Source: Synergistaceae bacterium
GTDB taxonomy: Bacteria; Synergistota; Synergistia; Synergistales; Synergistaceae
NCBI GenBank assembly: GCA_030533085.1
Contig: JAUNJZ010000004.1
Coordinates: 18,684 to 82,683, forward strand
Reading direction: 5' to 3'
Length of the DNA stretch: 64,000 nt
Part shown: piece by piece, positions 15,460 through 24,117 of the stretch
How the letters are laid out: the number at the start of each line of letters is the position of its first letter
Numbering within the stretch: position 1 is the stretch's first letter
The notes under the pieces: generated by a model
What the model saw: only the letters and a program-made list of their open reading frames with translations
Database searches by the model: none
Told to the model about the DNA's origin: nothing
Program-made: the position numbers and the translations under genes

Positions 15460-16306
15460 CCCACCAGTCTCCCTTTACGAGCTCGTCGGCGGCCTCCATC
15501 TTCGCGTCGGCCAGCGCTTTGAGGAACACAGGCTTTTCCGTCTCAAGCATACCGGAGAATATCGCCGTTCCATCTCTCCCTATAACGGCTGGAACCTCCG
15601 CCACCATAGTCGTAAGCGGGTCAAGCAGAATATTCGCGGTGAGAATGTCGGCGCTTCGGCCAAAGTCCTTCAGAAGATCGCCTGTCGCAAGCTCGCTCTT
15701 TTCCGCGTCAAGGCCGTTCAGCTCAAAATTCTTGCGAACCTCTTCTATAACGGCGGGGTCGATATCGCGGGCATAGACCATCGACGCCCCCAGCTTCAGC
15801 GCCCCTATCGCGAGAATGCCGGAGCCTGTGCCGATATCGGCCGCGACGTCTCCCTCTTTGATATATTTTTCCAGCAGCTCAAGGGCTATCTGAGTGCTTT
15901 CATGATATCCGGTGCCAAAGGCGCTGCCCGGATTGATGTAGAGCGCCGTCTTTCCCTCCGGCTCCGTTCCCTTATGCCACGGCGCGAGAACGACAAGGCC
16001 GCGTCCGACCGGAAGCGGCGGAAAGGCGTCCTGCGCGGCGACATGCCACGGCTGGTTTTCTATCCTGCCCCAATCCTCTATCGTCACTCCTGGAAACTCT
16101 CTCATCGCGGCAAGCAGCTTGTTCTTCCAGTAAGAAAGCTCCTCGCCGCTTCTGTAATACATGCGAAGCCTGCATCCGCCGTCAGGCAGCTCCTGCAGCT
16201 CCGTCCCAATACTTTCCGATATGTCGGCGAGTGAGAAAAGGTTGTCCTCCTGCCCCGCTTCAGCGTTTATCGTTATATACCACCAATAGCCGTCGTTCAC
16301 GCTCAT
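15434..16306 (-). CDS. prmA: Ribosomal protein L11 methyltransferase
   Basis: The 290-residue SAM-dependent methyltransferase has an N-terminal substrate-recognition domain and a Rossmann domain with motif I 'VAADIGTGSGILAIGALKLGA', 'DIDPAVIEEVRKN' and 'TANILLDPL' (the PrmA NILxxPL motif). It trimethylates L11 in the cytoplasm. The start ATG at 16306 has AAGGAGGGG six bases upstream; a longer in-frame extension was rejected because it lacks such a site and family similarity. It overlaps rsmE, indicating a shared transcript. Confidence 0.95.
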   Translation of the reverse strand: MSVNDGYWWYITINAEAGQEDNLFSLADISESIGTELQELPDGGCRLRMYYRSGEELSYWKNKLLAAMREFPGVTIEDWGRIENQPWHVAAQDAFPPLPVGRGLVVLAPWHKGTEPEGKTALYINPGSAFGTGYHESTQIALELLEKYIKEGDVAADIGTGSGILAIGALKLGASMVYARDIDPAVIEEVRKNFELNGLDAEKSELATGDLLKDFGRSADILTANILLDPLTTMVAEVPAVIGRDGTAIFSGMLETEKPVFLKALADAKMEAADELVKGDWWGVAAKVKA

Positions 16307-16429
16307 ACCGTAACCCCTCCTTACGTCGCAATATGGATATTGTACCCCAATATGACGGCCAGCGGCAGGGATTATCAACGAGATGAAGACACAGGCAAAA
16401 GAAATTTCCCCGCTCCCAGCAAAAAGCAT

Positions 16430-16462
16430 AAAAAACAGACGCCGGCTGTTTGCCGCGTCTGT
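16430..16462 (-). terminator. Terminator after the secreted-protein gene
   Basis: On the minus strand ACAGACGC and GCGTCTGT enclose a 12-base loop and are followed by five Ts. It separates the 16495-17178 gene from prmA. Confidence 0.85.
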
Positions 16463-16494
16463 CGAAAAGGTATTCGGACGATAAAGCGCCCGTA

Positions 16495-17178
16495 TCAGTA
16501 GGGCATCTTCATCTCCTGATAGCCGGAGGGTACCTTAAAGAGCGCGTCGTCCACCTTCGCGCCGTATTCCAGGATTTCTATAAGCTTGTCTGACATCGCG
16601 CTGTTGAGCCAGTACTTCCACTCGTCGGTCATCACGTTGAAATAGAAGCTCTGAGGCTCGCTGTCCTTCTCGATCAGCTTGTCATAGTCGTAAATTTTGC
16701 CGCCTATATCCTCGCTGCCGGCGCTGTAGCTCGGGGCGGAGCTTTTAGCTTCCTCGCCCCCCTCCGTCGGTTCGCCGAATACCGGCAGCTTTATCGGAGA
16801 ATCCTTCATCTTCATATACATCTTGTCGCCGTGCATTATCAATGTGTGAGAATGATCGCCGGCATCGCTTATCACGCTCATGTGCTGCGCCTTTGACTCC
16901 ATCTCCAAAAAGGTTATATTTCCCTTCATTGCCAGCGTACAGAGAGTCATGAGCTTTTCTCCGTCCATATCCATCTCCGCCCTGTACTTTAGAAAGACGG
17001 GATGCTTCGTCTTATTGAGGACGTCAAAGATAATGTGCCGCGCCCGCTCTCCGACCTTCGGCGGATCCTTCTCGTCGTAGACTTTGGCCGACGCGCCGAC
17101 AGACATAAACGAGACTGTCATAAGCATGACGGCGGCAGCCGCCATAAATTTGCGCCGTATATGCCCCGCAAATATCAT
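16495..17178 (-). CDS. Exported protein of unknown function
   Basis: The 227-residue protein has a basic start (HIRRKF), a hydrophobic core 'MAAAAVMLMTVSFMSVG' and an ASA-type cleavage site near residue 31. The mature part is a soluble, Lys- and Met-rich domain with repeated 'MHGDKMYMKMKDSP' type strands. This layout recalls LolA-like or DUF4412-type beta proteins that hold lipids, but the similarity is too weak to name a family. There are no transmembrane segments beyond the signal. It is transcribed alone with its own terminator. The function is unknown; a periplasmic location is inferred from the signal peptide. Confidence 0.75.
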   Translation of the reverse strand: MIFAGHIRRKFMAAAAVMLMTVSFMSVGASAKVYDEKDPPKVGERARHIIFDVLNKTKHPVFLKYRAEMDMDGEKLMTLCTLAMKGNITFLEMESKAQHMSVISDAGDHSHTLIMHGDKMYMKMKDSPIKLPVFGEPTEGGEEAKSSAPSYSAGSEDIGGKIYDYDKLIEKDSEPQSFYFNVMTDEWKYWLNSAMSDKLIEILEYGAKVDDALFKVPSGYQEMKMPY

Positions 17179-17579
17179 TTACCTTACCCCTTTCACAAAA
17201 TAGTCAATAACTCATGTCAACAGTATATCATGCTGAATCAGAAAATGTCTCAAACAAAAATAGCTTTCGCGGGCAAGAGCTGTAAAAAACGGCCAAAGGG
17301 AAAATTGCCGCTGTATCTGCTTTACGATGCATATTTTTGTACATGGCCCTATGATATATTTTTACTGTCCTTCTATGATGCGGAGTAACAGCTGAGCCTC
17401 CCGCCTCTGACATGTCCGCGCACCATGACAATTAAATATTTGCCTGCAAATAAATCAAAAAACCTTGAGCTTGACATAAGCCTCCCCCTCCGCTTTTTCG
17501 AAGCAGCTGAAATTAAGTATTTTTGCGTACGGAAAGTTTTATTTGATTAATCATTATTGGCCTGTACCGGAGGTTGCTC
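17179..17579. other. 401-base divergent intergenic region without a gene
   Basis: This A+T-rich gap lies between two divergently transcribed genes. On the minus strand TTGACA (17215-17220) is present but lacks a convincing -10 box. On the plus strand TTGACA (17471-17476) likewise has a poor partner. No RNA gene or repeat is visible. Confidence 0.5.
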
Positions 17580-19490
17580 ATGAATGAATCTGTAGAATTT
17601 TATCTTATTGAAACAAAGGCTCTTACGGAGGAAGAGATTAGCTACTACGCTGAAAAGGCGGGGGTCATCTACGGATGCAGCCGCTATAACAGAGAGCTGC
17701 TCATGCCATATTACGGCGCGGAGGCTAAAGACAAAAGCTGCTTCGTATGTATTAAGCAGGAGGATGACGATGACACTGACGAACATACTATAAACAATAC
17801 TGTGCAAGAACTTAAAGCGTTTTTCGGCAGAGACGCGGTCGTTACAAAGGCCGATTATTTATCTTTCCAGGACGACCCGCAGATACGTAACGCCCAAAGG
17901 ACATTATCGTTCCCAACACCGCGCGGCCGCAGAAGATTCCGCTGGCACAAAAAGACGGTTGATGATGTTCTTGCAAAAGTGAACGCCTTAACCGGTTTTG
18001 AAGAATTCAAATCCGGTCTTGAAAGGCTGAGGATATACATAGAAAACACCAAGAGCTGGAAAAAGCGCCCAAAATACAATGTCGTCATCGTTGACGACAC
18101 GAAAGGTGACGTAACGCCTTTTGTGGACGCCGTCTATGATCTTTACCTGTCAAGCGGCGTCATCCTCGCTCCTGAGTTCATCTCAGGCTGTCTTGAAGAA
18201 GCAAGCGGAACCGTGGTTGATTCAGCGTTTTTTTACTCTATAGTTGAAAACTGGGGCTGCGGCGCATTCGGCAGATTCCGATCTCGGACGCCGCAAAGCA
18301 GCCAGCTCCGGGAAATCTCAAAGCGCAGCTCGGTATATATCACATCCACGAGCGCCGAGTCGTATGAGTTTCTGAAAGACGACTCAGATTTTGCATCTTT
18401 TTTCCCATTTGCTCTTTATGTCAAGGAACCTGCCGCGAAAGAAAAGCTGGCGTACCTTCAAAAGGAGGCGGCCGAATTTGGTTTCAGCGTACAGGCGGCA
18501 GAGAATGCCGAGAAAGTATTGGCATCGTATCCTATAACGAAAATCAAGACCGCCGTCTCCTTGGCGGCGTATAAAAGACTATCTGAAATCCCGAGCGGCA
18601 ATACGCTGAGCTTTGACGAGATAATAAAGCTGAAGCCCAACGCGTGTCAAGGCGCCGGTAATGACAGAAAGAGCGCGCAAGAGGAGCTGGACGAGCTTGT
18701 GGGGCTTGACAGCGTGAAAAAACGCGTGCGGGAGATAATCGCCTTTGCAAAAGCAAGAGGCACTGATGCGCTGCCTACCCTGCACATGGTTTTCAAAGGA
18801 AATCCCGGCACGGGCAAAAGCACCGCGGCAAGGATAATCGGAAGAATTTTCGCAGAGTCAGGGCTGCTCAAAGATGAAGGGAAGTTTATAGAGGCTGACA
18901 GGAACAAGCTTGTATCCGTCTATCTCGGAGGAACAGCGGAAAGGACTCACAGCGTAGTGGAAGAAGCGCTCGGCGGAATCCTGTTCATAGACGAAGCATA
19001 TTCGTTATACGCCGGGGACAGACGCGATTATGGCAGCGAGGCGATCGCGACGCTCGTAAAAATGATGGAAGACCACAGGAAAGAATTTGTCTGTATACTC
19101 GCCGGATATACAAAAGAAATGGACAGTATGCTCAACATGAACCCGGGGCTTCGCGGAAGGGTGCAGTTCTATCTGGACTTTGAGGATTACAACGCGCGCG
19201 AAATGACACAGATATTCGAAAAGATGTGCTCCGAAAATTCATACGTCATTGAAGAGAGGGCGCGGGCACGTCTCAATAATGAATTTGAGAAGATATATAA
19301 AAACCGAAACAGCAACTTTGCAAACGGCCGCACAGTCAGGAACATTTTTGAGCGCGTAAAGATGAAGCAGGCTCTGCGCATCAGCGATTCAGACATTATT
19401 GCTGAAAGGGACATCGCAGATGCACTTGAGGAAAGAGACATAGTAAGACAGCTTTTCGAAGCCGACAGAAAACAGGCGATTGGATTTTGA
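17580..19490 (+). CDS. CbxX/CfqX-type AAA+ ATPase with a degenerate first AAA-like module
   Basis: The 636-residue protein ends in a full CbxX/SpoVK-type AAA+ domain: Walker A GNPGTGKS (407-414), 'VSVYLGGTAERTHSVVEEA', Walker B 'GILFIDEAYSLY' (D471, E472), an Arg-containing 'GLRGR' and a C-terminal lid. A segment around residues 130-230 follows the same order ('GFEEFKSGLERLRIYIENTKSW...YNVVIVDDTKGDVTPFVDAV') but has DDTKGDVTP where Walker A should be, suggesting a dead AAA module. The N-terminal 110 residues are unrecognised. AAA proteins of this family remodel other proteins. The start ATG 17580 has GGAGG six bases upstream. A WYL regulator gene follows about 155 bases downstream. The client is unknown. 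Confidence 0.82.
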   Translation: MNESVEFYLIETKALTEEEISYYAEKAGVIYGCSRYNRELLMPYYGAEAKDKSCFVCIKQEDDDDTDEHTINNTVQELKAFFGRDAVVTKADYLSFQDDPQIRNAQRTLSFPTPRGRRRFRWHKKTVDDVLAKVNALTGFEEFKSGLERLRIYIENTKSWKKRPKYNVVIVDDTKGDVTPFVDAVYDLYLSSGVILAPEFISGCLEEASGTVVDSAFFYSIVENWGCGAFGRFRSRTPQSSQLREISKRSSVYITSTSAESYEFLKDDSDFASFFPFALYVKEPAAKEKLAYLQKEAAEFGFSVQAAENAEKVLASYPITKIKTAVSLAAYKRLSEIPSGNTLSFDEIIKLKPNACQGAGNDRKSAQEELDELVGLDSVKKRVREIIAFAKARGTDALPTLHMVFKGNPGTGKSTAARIIGRIFAESGLLKDEGKFIEADRNKLVSVYLGGTAERTHSVVEEALGGILFIDEAYSLYAGDRRDYGSEAIATLVKMMEDHRKEFVCILAGYTKEMDSMLNMNPGLRGRVQFYLDFEDYNAREMTQIFEKMCSENSYVIEERARARLNNEFEKIYKNRNSNFANGRTVRNIFERVKMKQALRISDSDIIAERDIADALEERDIVRQLFEADRKQAIGF

Positions 19491-19617
19491 GCAGGCGTAT
19501 ACGAATCCAAAAGCAACATTTGAGATAAAGGGCGGACTTCAATCATTTGCGGAGGCAGGCTCCCAGGAGAGAATGAAAGAGCCGCGTCGTGGATTAATAT
19601 CCTAGTTGATGTTATAA

Positions 19618-19629
19618 TTGTTTAAACAA
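19618..19629. promoter_or_regulatory. Palindrome overlapping a -10 box before the WYL regulator
   Basis: TTGTTTAAACAA is a perfect 12-base palindrome that starts on the last base of a TATAAT (19613-19618), 17 bases before the ATG. The position suits an autoregulatory operator. The matching -35 box is weak. Confidence 0.4.
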
Positions 19630-19645
19630 GCAAAATAAAGGCGGG

Positions 19646-20641
19646 ATGGAAATGTATACTAACAAAGCGAACGCCATCTGTCTCCTGAACGTTCTCCGTG
19701 AATTTTCCGATGAGAGCCACATCATGCCAATGCGCGAGATATTGGCAAAAATGGCCTCTCTGTATGACGTGACCCCCGACAGACGCACCGTATACAGCGC
19801 TATCGACACGCTTGCATCGATGGGCTTCGACATATCCTCCCCCTGCGACAACAACAAAGGCTACTATCTGAGAAGCCGCGAGATCAGCAGGGAGGAAGCG
19901 CGGCTTCTCATGGACGCGGTTTATTCATTTCCCTTTATTTCCCAAAAGGAGACAGCCTCGCTGATTAAAAAGCTCCAGCAGCCGCTGAGCGTCTATGACC
20001 GAAAAAAATACAAACATCTCTCCATTGTCCGCGAAGATAAAAAGAGCCAGAACAGAGAAGTATTCCGCAACATTGACCTGCTGGACAGTGCGATATCCGA
20101 CAAGGTGAAGGTAAGCTTTTCCTATCTCAGATATGACGTCGACAAGGCGCTGAAGCCAAGGCGCAAGGAAAAATACACTGTCAACCCGTACGGCATGATC
20201 TACACAAACGAACACTATTACCTCATCTGCATAATGAGCGGCATGGAAAAGACAAGCCTCTACAGGATAGACCGAATGGCGGAGCTTGCCGCTTCCGAAG
20301 AACAAATCGACCAGCCGCCGCACGGCTTCGATTACAGGCGGGAAGTAAAAGACGCTTCATATGCCCATGCCGGAAAGCCGGAGCTGATATCCATGCGCTG
20401 TTCAAGACAGATACTAAGCGATGTGATAGACAGATTCGGAACAGGGATCTGGGTAAAGGAGCAGGACGAAGAGACGATTCGCGTCCGCTTTACGGCCCCG
20501 CCGCGCGGCGTGAAATATTGGGCGCTCCAGTATATCGAGCACGTGGAGATAGTGGAGCCGGAATGGCTGAGAAATGAGGTGATAAGGGCGATCTCAAAAA
20601 ACCGTTACGGCAGCAGGCGAAGGGACGGCGCGGGGAGTTGA
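19646..20641 (+). CDS. HTH and WYL-domain transcriptional regulator
   Basis: The 331-residue protein has an N-terminal winged helix region (about 1-70, 'VTPDRRTVYSAIDTLASMGFDI') and a WYL ligand-binding domain (about 140-225) with 'KVSFSYLRYDV', 'NPYGMIYTNEHYYLIC' and 'LYRIDRMAEL', followed by a WCX-type C-terminal part. WYL proteins are DNA-binding regulators that sense nucleotides or nucleic acids, often controlling defence or stress genes. The ATG at 19652 is an alternative start with slightly better spacing from AGGCGGG. It lies downstream of the AAA ATPase in the same direction and may regulate it. The effector is unknown. Confidence 0.85.
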   Translation: MEMYTNKANAICLLNVLREFSDESHIMPMREILAKMASLYDVTPDRRTVYSAIDTLASMGFDISSPCDNNKGYYLRSREISREEARLLMDAVYSFPFISQKETASLIKKLQQPLSVYDRKKYKHLSIVREDKKSQNREVFRNIDLLDSAISDKVKVSFSYLRYDVDKALKPRRKEKYTVNPYGMIYTNEHYYLICIMSGMEKTSLYRIDRMAELAASEEQIDQPPHGFDYRREVKDASYAHAGKPELISMRCSRQILSDVIDRFGTGIWVKEQDEETIRVRFTAPPRGVKYWALQYIEHVEIVEPEWLRNEVIRAISKNRYGSRRRDGAGS

Positions 20642-20646
20642 AGGTG

Positions 20647-20685
20647 AAAAAAACAGGGCGGCATGGGGTACGTTATGCCGTCCTG
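20647..20685 (-). terminator. Terminator of the first liv operon
   Basis: The arms CAGGGCGGCAT and ATGCCGTCCTG form an 11-pair stem (one G-U), followed on the minus strand by seven Ts. It lies just downstream of the livF stop and opposite the end of the WYL gene. Confidence 0.8.
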
Positions 20686-20730
20686 CAACATTATAGAATC
20701 ACTTTTTAGCCTGCTATCGCCTTCTCAGCG

Positions 20731-21462
20731 CTATTTTTTCTTTCCGCCGAGGTAGGCTTCTTCGATCTCCGGGTTGTGGAGCAGGTCGTCCGATTTGCCT
20801 TCCATGATTATCGTTCCGGTCTGGATGACGTAGGCGCGGTGCGAGAGCTGCAGCGCCTTTTTCGCGTTCTGCTCGACTATCAGTATCGTCATTCCGAGCT
20901 GTTTGTTGACCGCGGTCAGCTCTTTGAATATTTCGTTGATGATGATAGGTGCCAGGCCAAGAGACGGTTCGTCAAGCAGGAGCACGCGCGGCTGAGCCAT
21001 CATGGCGCGGCCGATGGCGAGCATCTGCTGTTCTCCGCCTGAAAGCGTTCCGGCGTATTGATCTTTGCGTTCCAGCAGCCGCGGGAAGAGGTTGAATACC
21101 TCTTCTTTCTGGCGCTCTATCTGGCTTCTGTCTTTGAGCGGGAAGGCTCCCATATCGAGATTTTCCAGCACGGTAAGCGGAGCGAATACCTTGCGTCCCT
21201 CCGGCGACATGCTCACTCCAGAGGAAACGACCTGGAAGCTCTTCGACGGCAGCGCTTTGCCTTCGAGCAGTATTTCACCGGAGGCGCGCGGCACGCTTCC
21301 CATGATGGCGTTCATCATCGTCGATTTTCCGGCGCCGTTGGCTCCGATGACCGCGACTATCTCTCCTGAGTAAACGTCGATGGAGGCGCCTTTGAGAGCC
21401 TGAATGGCGCCGTAGTTGACGACGAGGTTTCTGACGGAAAGGATGGGTGTATTATCTGCCAT
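20731..21462 (-). CDS. livF: Branched-chain amino acid ABC transporter ATP-binding protein LivF (system 1)
   Basis: The 243-residue ABC ATPase has Walker A GANGAGKST, signature LSGGEQQ, Walker B 'VLLLDEPSLGLAP' and an H-loop region. The LivF type is recognised by 'ALKGASIDVYSGEIVAVIGANGAGKST' and the C-terminal 'EEAYLGG'. It energises import with LivG at the inner face of the membrane. The start was set at ATG 21462, four bases after the livG stop with GAGGAATAAGG upstream; a seven-residue longer version is less likely. It is the last gene of livK-livH-livM-livG-livF. Confidence 0.95.
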   Translation of the reverse strand: MADNTPILSVRNLVVNYGAIQALKGASIDVYSGEIVAVIGANGAGKSTMMNAIMGSVPRASGEILLEGKALPSKSFQVVSSGVSMSPEGRKVFAPLTVLENLDMGAFPLKDRSQIERQKEEVFNLFPRLLERKDQYAGTLSGGEQQMLAIGRAMMAQPRVLLLDEPSLGLAPIIINEIFKELTAVNKQLGMTILIVEQNAKKALQLSHRAYVIQTGTIIMEGKSDDLLHNPEIEEAYLGGKKK

Positions 21463-21466
21463 TGCC

Positions 21467-22234
21467 TTATTCCTCCTCTCCAAGATATGCCTTGAGCACT
21501 TCTGGATTGCTCTGTATTTCGTCGGGCGTCCCTTCGGCGATCTTCGCTCCGAAGTTCATGCAGACGATGTGCGGGCATATCGCCATCACAACGTCCATGT
21601 GGTGCTCTATGAGCAGTATCGTCAGCTTGAAGTCCCTGTGGATGTTTGTGATGAGGTCGTTAAGCTGTACCACCTCGTCGGCGTTCATGCCGGCGGCCGG
21701 CTCGTCCAGCAGCAGCAGCTCAGGCTGAAGCGAAATGGCGCGCGCTATTTCCAGGCGGCGCTGCAAACCGTATGGAAGCGTTCCCGCCGCCTGGTTTGCG
21801 CGGTCGGCCAGCCCGACGCGCTCAAGAAGCTCCATGCTCTCTTTTCGCGTGGCGGCCTCTTTGGCTTTCCAGCGTCCGAGATGCGAGACGGCCTCGAAGA
21901 AGCCGTAGGGATAATGCTGCTGCGCCGCCGTCATTACGTTTTCGAGAACGGTGGAGGCGGCGAAGAGTCTGAGGTTCTGGAATGTGCGCGCTATGCCGAG
22001 CGATATGACCTGAAAGGTTTTGAGTTTATTTATATTTTTTTCTTTAAACTCTATCTCACCGCTCGTCACATCGTAGACGCCTGTGATAAGGTTGAATATC
22101 GTGGTCTTGCCGGCTCCGTTGGGGCCTATGAGCCCGGCAAGCTCACCTTTCTGTATCACAAAGCTCATATCGCGCACGGCCTGAACTCCGCCGAATGCCT
22201 TGTTTACATTTTTAAGTTCAAGTACTGTGCTCAT
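21467..22234 (-). CDS. livG: Branched-chain amino acid ABC transporter ATP-binding protein LivG (system 1)
   Basis: The 255-residue ABC ATPase has Walker [10 protein letters not shown], LivG-type insert '[22 protein letters not shown]', signature [14 protein letters not shown] and Walker B '[12 protein letters not shown]'. It pairs with LivF to power the LivHM permease. Its ATG overlaps the livM stop by one base (TGATG), which couples their translation. All catalytic motifs are intact. Confidence 0.95.
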   Translation of the reverse strand: MSTVLELKNVNKAFGGVQAVRDMSFVIQKGELAGLIGPNGAGKTTIFNLITGVYDVTSGEIEFKEKNINKLKTFQVISLGIARTFQNLRLFAASTVLENVMTAAQQHYPYGFFEAVSHLGRWKAKEAATRKESMELLERVGLADRANQAAGTLPYGLQRRLEIARAISLQPELLLLDEPAAGMNADEVVQLNDLITNIHRDFKLTILLIEHHMDVVMAICPHIVCMNFGAKIAEGTPDEIQSNPEVLKAYLGEEE

Positions 22235-23118
22235 CAGCGCGCTCCCTCCTCTGCGGCCTCTGATTTCTTGCCGCGTGAAAAGAGTCTCTTTACATATTGT
22301 GGCGTAAGTTCGTTTGTTCCCATTATGCCCTCAGGACGCAGCACCATGACCAGCACCAGCACCAGCCCGTAGATGAGCATGCGGTACTGCGATATCGGAC
22401 GGAAGAGCTCCGTTACCAGCGTCAGGATGGTCGTGCCTATCAGGCTTCCGCTCATTGAGCCGAGCCCTCCGAATACGACGACGGAGACAAGCTCCGTTGA
22501 TTTCGCCATGTCGAACATCACGGGCTGGATGAATGACATGTAGCCCGCGAGCAGAGCGCCCGAGACCCCGCAGTAGAAGCCTGAGATGGCGAGGCTGAGG
22601 ACGCGGAAATGGGCGGTGTTGAAGCCAAGCAGCGAGGCTGCCACATAGTCGTCGCGGCAGGCTTTGAAGGCGCGTCCGTAGGAGCTGTTCACAAGAAAGA
22701 ACATCGCCACGGCCAGCACGATGAAGAAGCCGACGGCCACAGGCATCGTCGTATAGCCGTCGATGCCGGGATATCCGCGCGCGCCGCGCGTGACGCTGTT
22801 CCAGTTTTCAATGATGAGCCTGATGGCTTCGCCAAGTCCGAGTGAGACGATGGCGTAATAGTCGCCGACCAGCTTCAATGTCGGCAGCCCTATCAGGTAG
22901 GCGATGATCATCGCCAGGATACCGCCAGCCACGATGGCCACGGTAAAGTGAACGCCGTATTCGACGGTCAGGATTGCCGCGGTATAGGCTCCTATCGCCA
23001 TATAACCGGCGTGGCCGAGCGTAAAGACGCCGGTGAAGCCGGTGAAGAGAGAGACTCCGAGTGCGGCGACACTGTTGATCGCAAGCAGGGTGATGACGCC
23101 AACGGCATAACCTTCCAT
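22234..23118 (-). CDS. livM: Branched-chain amino acid ABC transporter permease LivM (system 1)
   Basis: The 294-residue inner-membrane permease has about eight hydrophobic segments and the LivM pattern 'GFTGVFTLGHAGYMAIGAYTAAIL', the EAA-like 'ACRDDYVAASLLGFNTAHFRVLSLAISGFYCGVSGALLAGYM' loop and 'VVVFGGLGSMSGSLIGT'. It forms the channel with LivH. It lies 13 bases after livH. The C-terminus is charged and cytoplasmic ('KRLFSRGKKSEAAEE'). Confidence 0.94.
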   Translation of the reverse strand: MEGYAVGVITLLAINSVAALGVSLFTGFTGVFTLGHAGYMAIGAYTAAILTVEYGVHFTVAIVAGGILAMIIAYLIGLPTLKLVGDYYAIVSLGLGEAIRLIIENWNSVTRGARGYPGIDGYTTMPVAVGFFIVLAVAMFFLVNSSYGRAFKACRDDYVAASLLGFNTAHFRVLSLAISGFYCGVSGALLAGYMSFIQPVMFDMAKSTELVSVVVFGGLGSMSGSLIGTTILTLVTELFRPISQYRMLIYGLVLVLVMVLRPEGIMGTNELTPQYVKRLFSRGKKSEAAEEGAR

Positions 23119-23131
23119 CAGTATCCCCCTC

Positions 23132-24013
23132 CTATACTTTCTCGCCGACGGATTTTCCGAAGAGCCCCGTCGGGCGCACTATCAATGTGACGATGAGGAT
23201 TCCGAAGACGACGAGGTCACGGAACTGGCTGGATATGAATCCCGCCGTCAGCATTTCCGCAAGTCCCAGTATCAGGCTGCCGACGACCGCTCCGGGGAGC
23301 GAGCCGAGGCCGCCTATGACCGCCGCTACAAAGGCTTTTGTCGTGATCATGCCAAGCTGCGGGTAGAGCGTGTAGCGCACGGAGAGGAATATTCCGCCGA
23401 CTCCGGCGAGCAGCCCCGCCACGAAGAAGACGATCGCTATCAGTCTGTTGACGTTGACCCCCATCAGACCGGCCGTCTTCAGGTTGTAGGAGGCCGCGCG
23501 GATGGCGAGTCCCCATTTTGTTTTTACAAGGAATATCTGCAATCCGACGAGGAACACTACCGCCGTGACGAGCGAGAGGATGTCAAAGGCGCTGGTCGTC
23601 GCCAGACCGAAGAAATTTACCGGATTCGTCGGAATTACCGGCGGCAGCGCGCGGAAGCGGCCCCCTACCGTAACGACGAAAATATTCTCGATAACGATGC
23701 TCATACCCATCGAGGCGATGAGCATATAGAGTGTGATGGGCGTGCGTTCCCTGATGGGGCGATAGGCGAGACGTTCCACAACGATGGCGGAGAGTCCGGC
23801 TCCGACCAGCGCCGCTATGGAGGCCAGCCAGATATTCATTCCGAGAGTACGGAGCGCGAAATAACAGATGTAACCGCCAATTACAAGAAATCCGCCGTGG
23901 GCGAAGTTCGAAAACAGGAGAACTGAGTAGACGAGCGAATAACCGACCGCGATAAGGGCGTATACCGAACCCAGCGACAGCCCGTTAATAAGCTGCTGAA
24001 TGAAGGTCTCCAA
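23132..24013 (-). CDS. livH: Branched-chain amino acid ABC transporter permease LivH (system 1)
   Basis: The 293-residue permease opens 'LETFIQQLINGLSLGSVYALIAVGYSLVYSVLLFSNFAHG', the standard LivH N-terminus, and contains 'MGVNVNRLIAIVFFVAGLLAGVGG' and 'AFVAAVIGGLGSLPGAVVG'. It forms the membrane channel with LivM. The start is assigned to TTG at 24013, because GAGGTG lies 8 bases upstream and the family N-terminus begins there. A terminator-like hairpin separates it from livK, so permease genes are probably expressed below the binding protein. Confidence 0.93.
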   Translation of the reverse strand: METFIQQLINGLSLGSVYALIAVGYSLVYSVLLFSNFAHGGFLVIGGYICYFALRTLGMNIWLASIAALVGAGLSAIVVERLAYRPIRERTPITLYMLIASMGMSIVIENIFVVTVGGRFRALPPVIPTNPVNFFGLATTSAFDILSLVTAVVFLVGLQIFLVKTKWGLAIRAASYNLKTAGLMGVNVNRLIAIVFFVAGLLAGVGGIFLSVRYTLYPQLGMITTKAFVAAVIGGLGSLPGAVVGSLILGLAEMLTAGFISSQFRDLVVFGILIVTLIVRPTGLFGKSVGEKV

Positions 24014-24068
24014 ATTGCAACACCTCAATCTTTCCTTGCCAGATAAGCAATTTAGCGTATTTTTGAGA

Positions 24069-24104
24069 GAAAAAAGCCCAAGGCTCGGCGAAGAACCTTG
24101 GGCT
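24069..24104 (-). terminator. Terminator between livK and livH (system 1)
   Basis: AGCCCAAGG and CCTTGGGCT form a nine-pair stem followed by six Ts on the minus strand. Its place after the binding-protein gene suggests partial termination that favours livK over the permease genes. Confidence 0.85.
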
Positions 24105-24117
24105 GCCTGTCAGATGT

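Noticed and set aside
21416..22372. 318-codon plus-strand frame opposite livG
   Set aside because: It is the shadow of a typical ABC ATPase gene; no start signal or family pattern.
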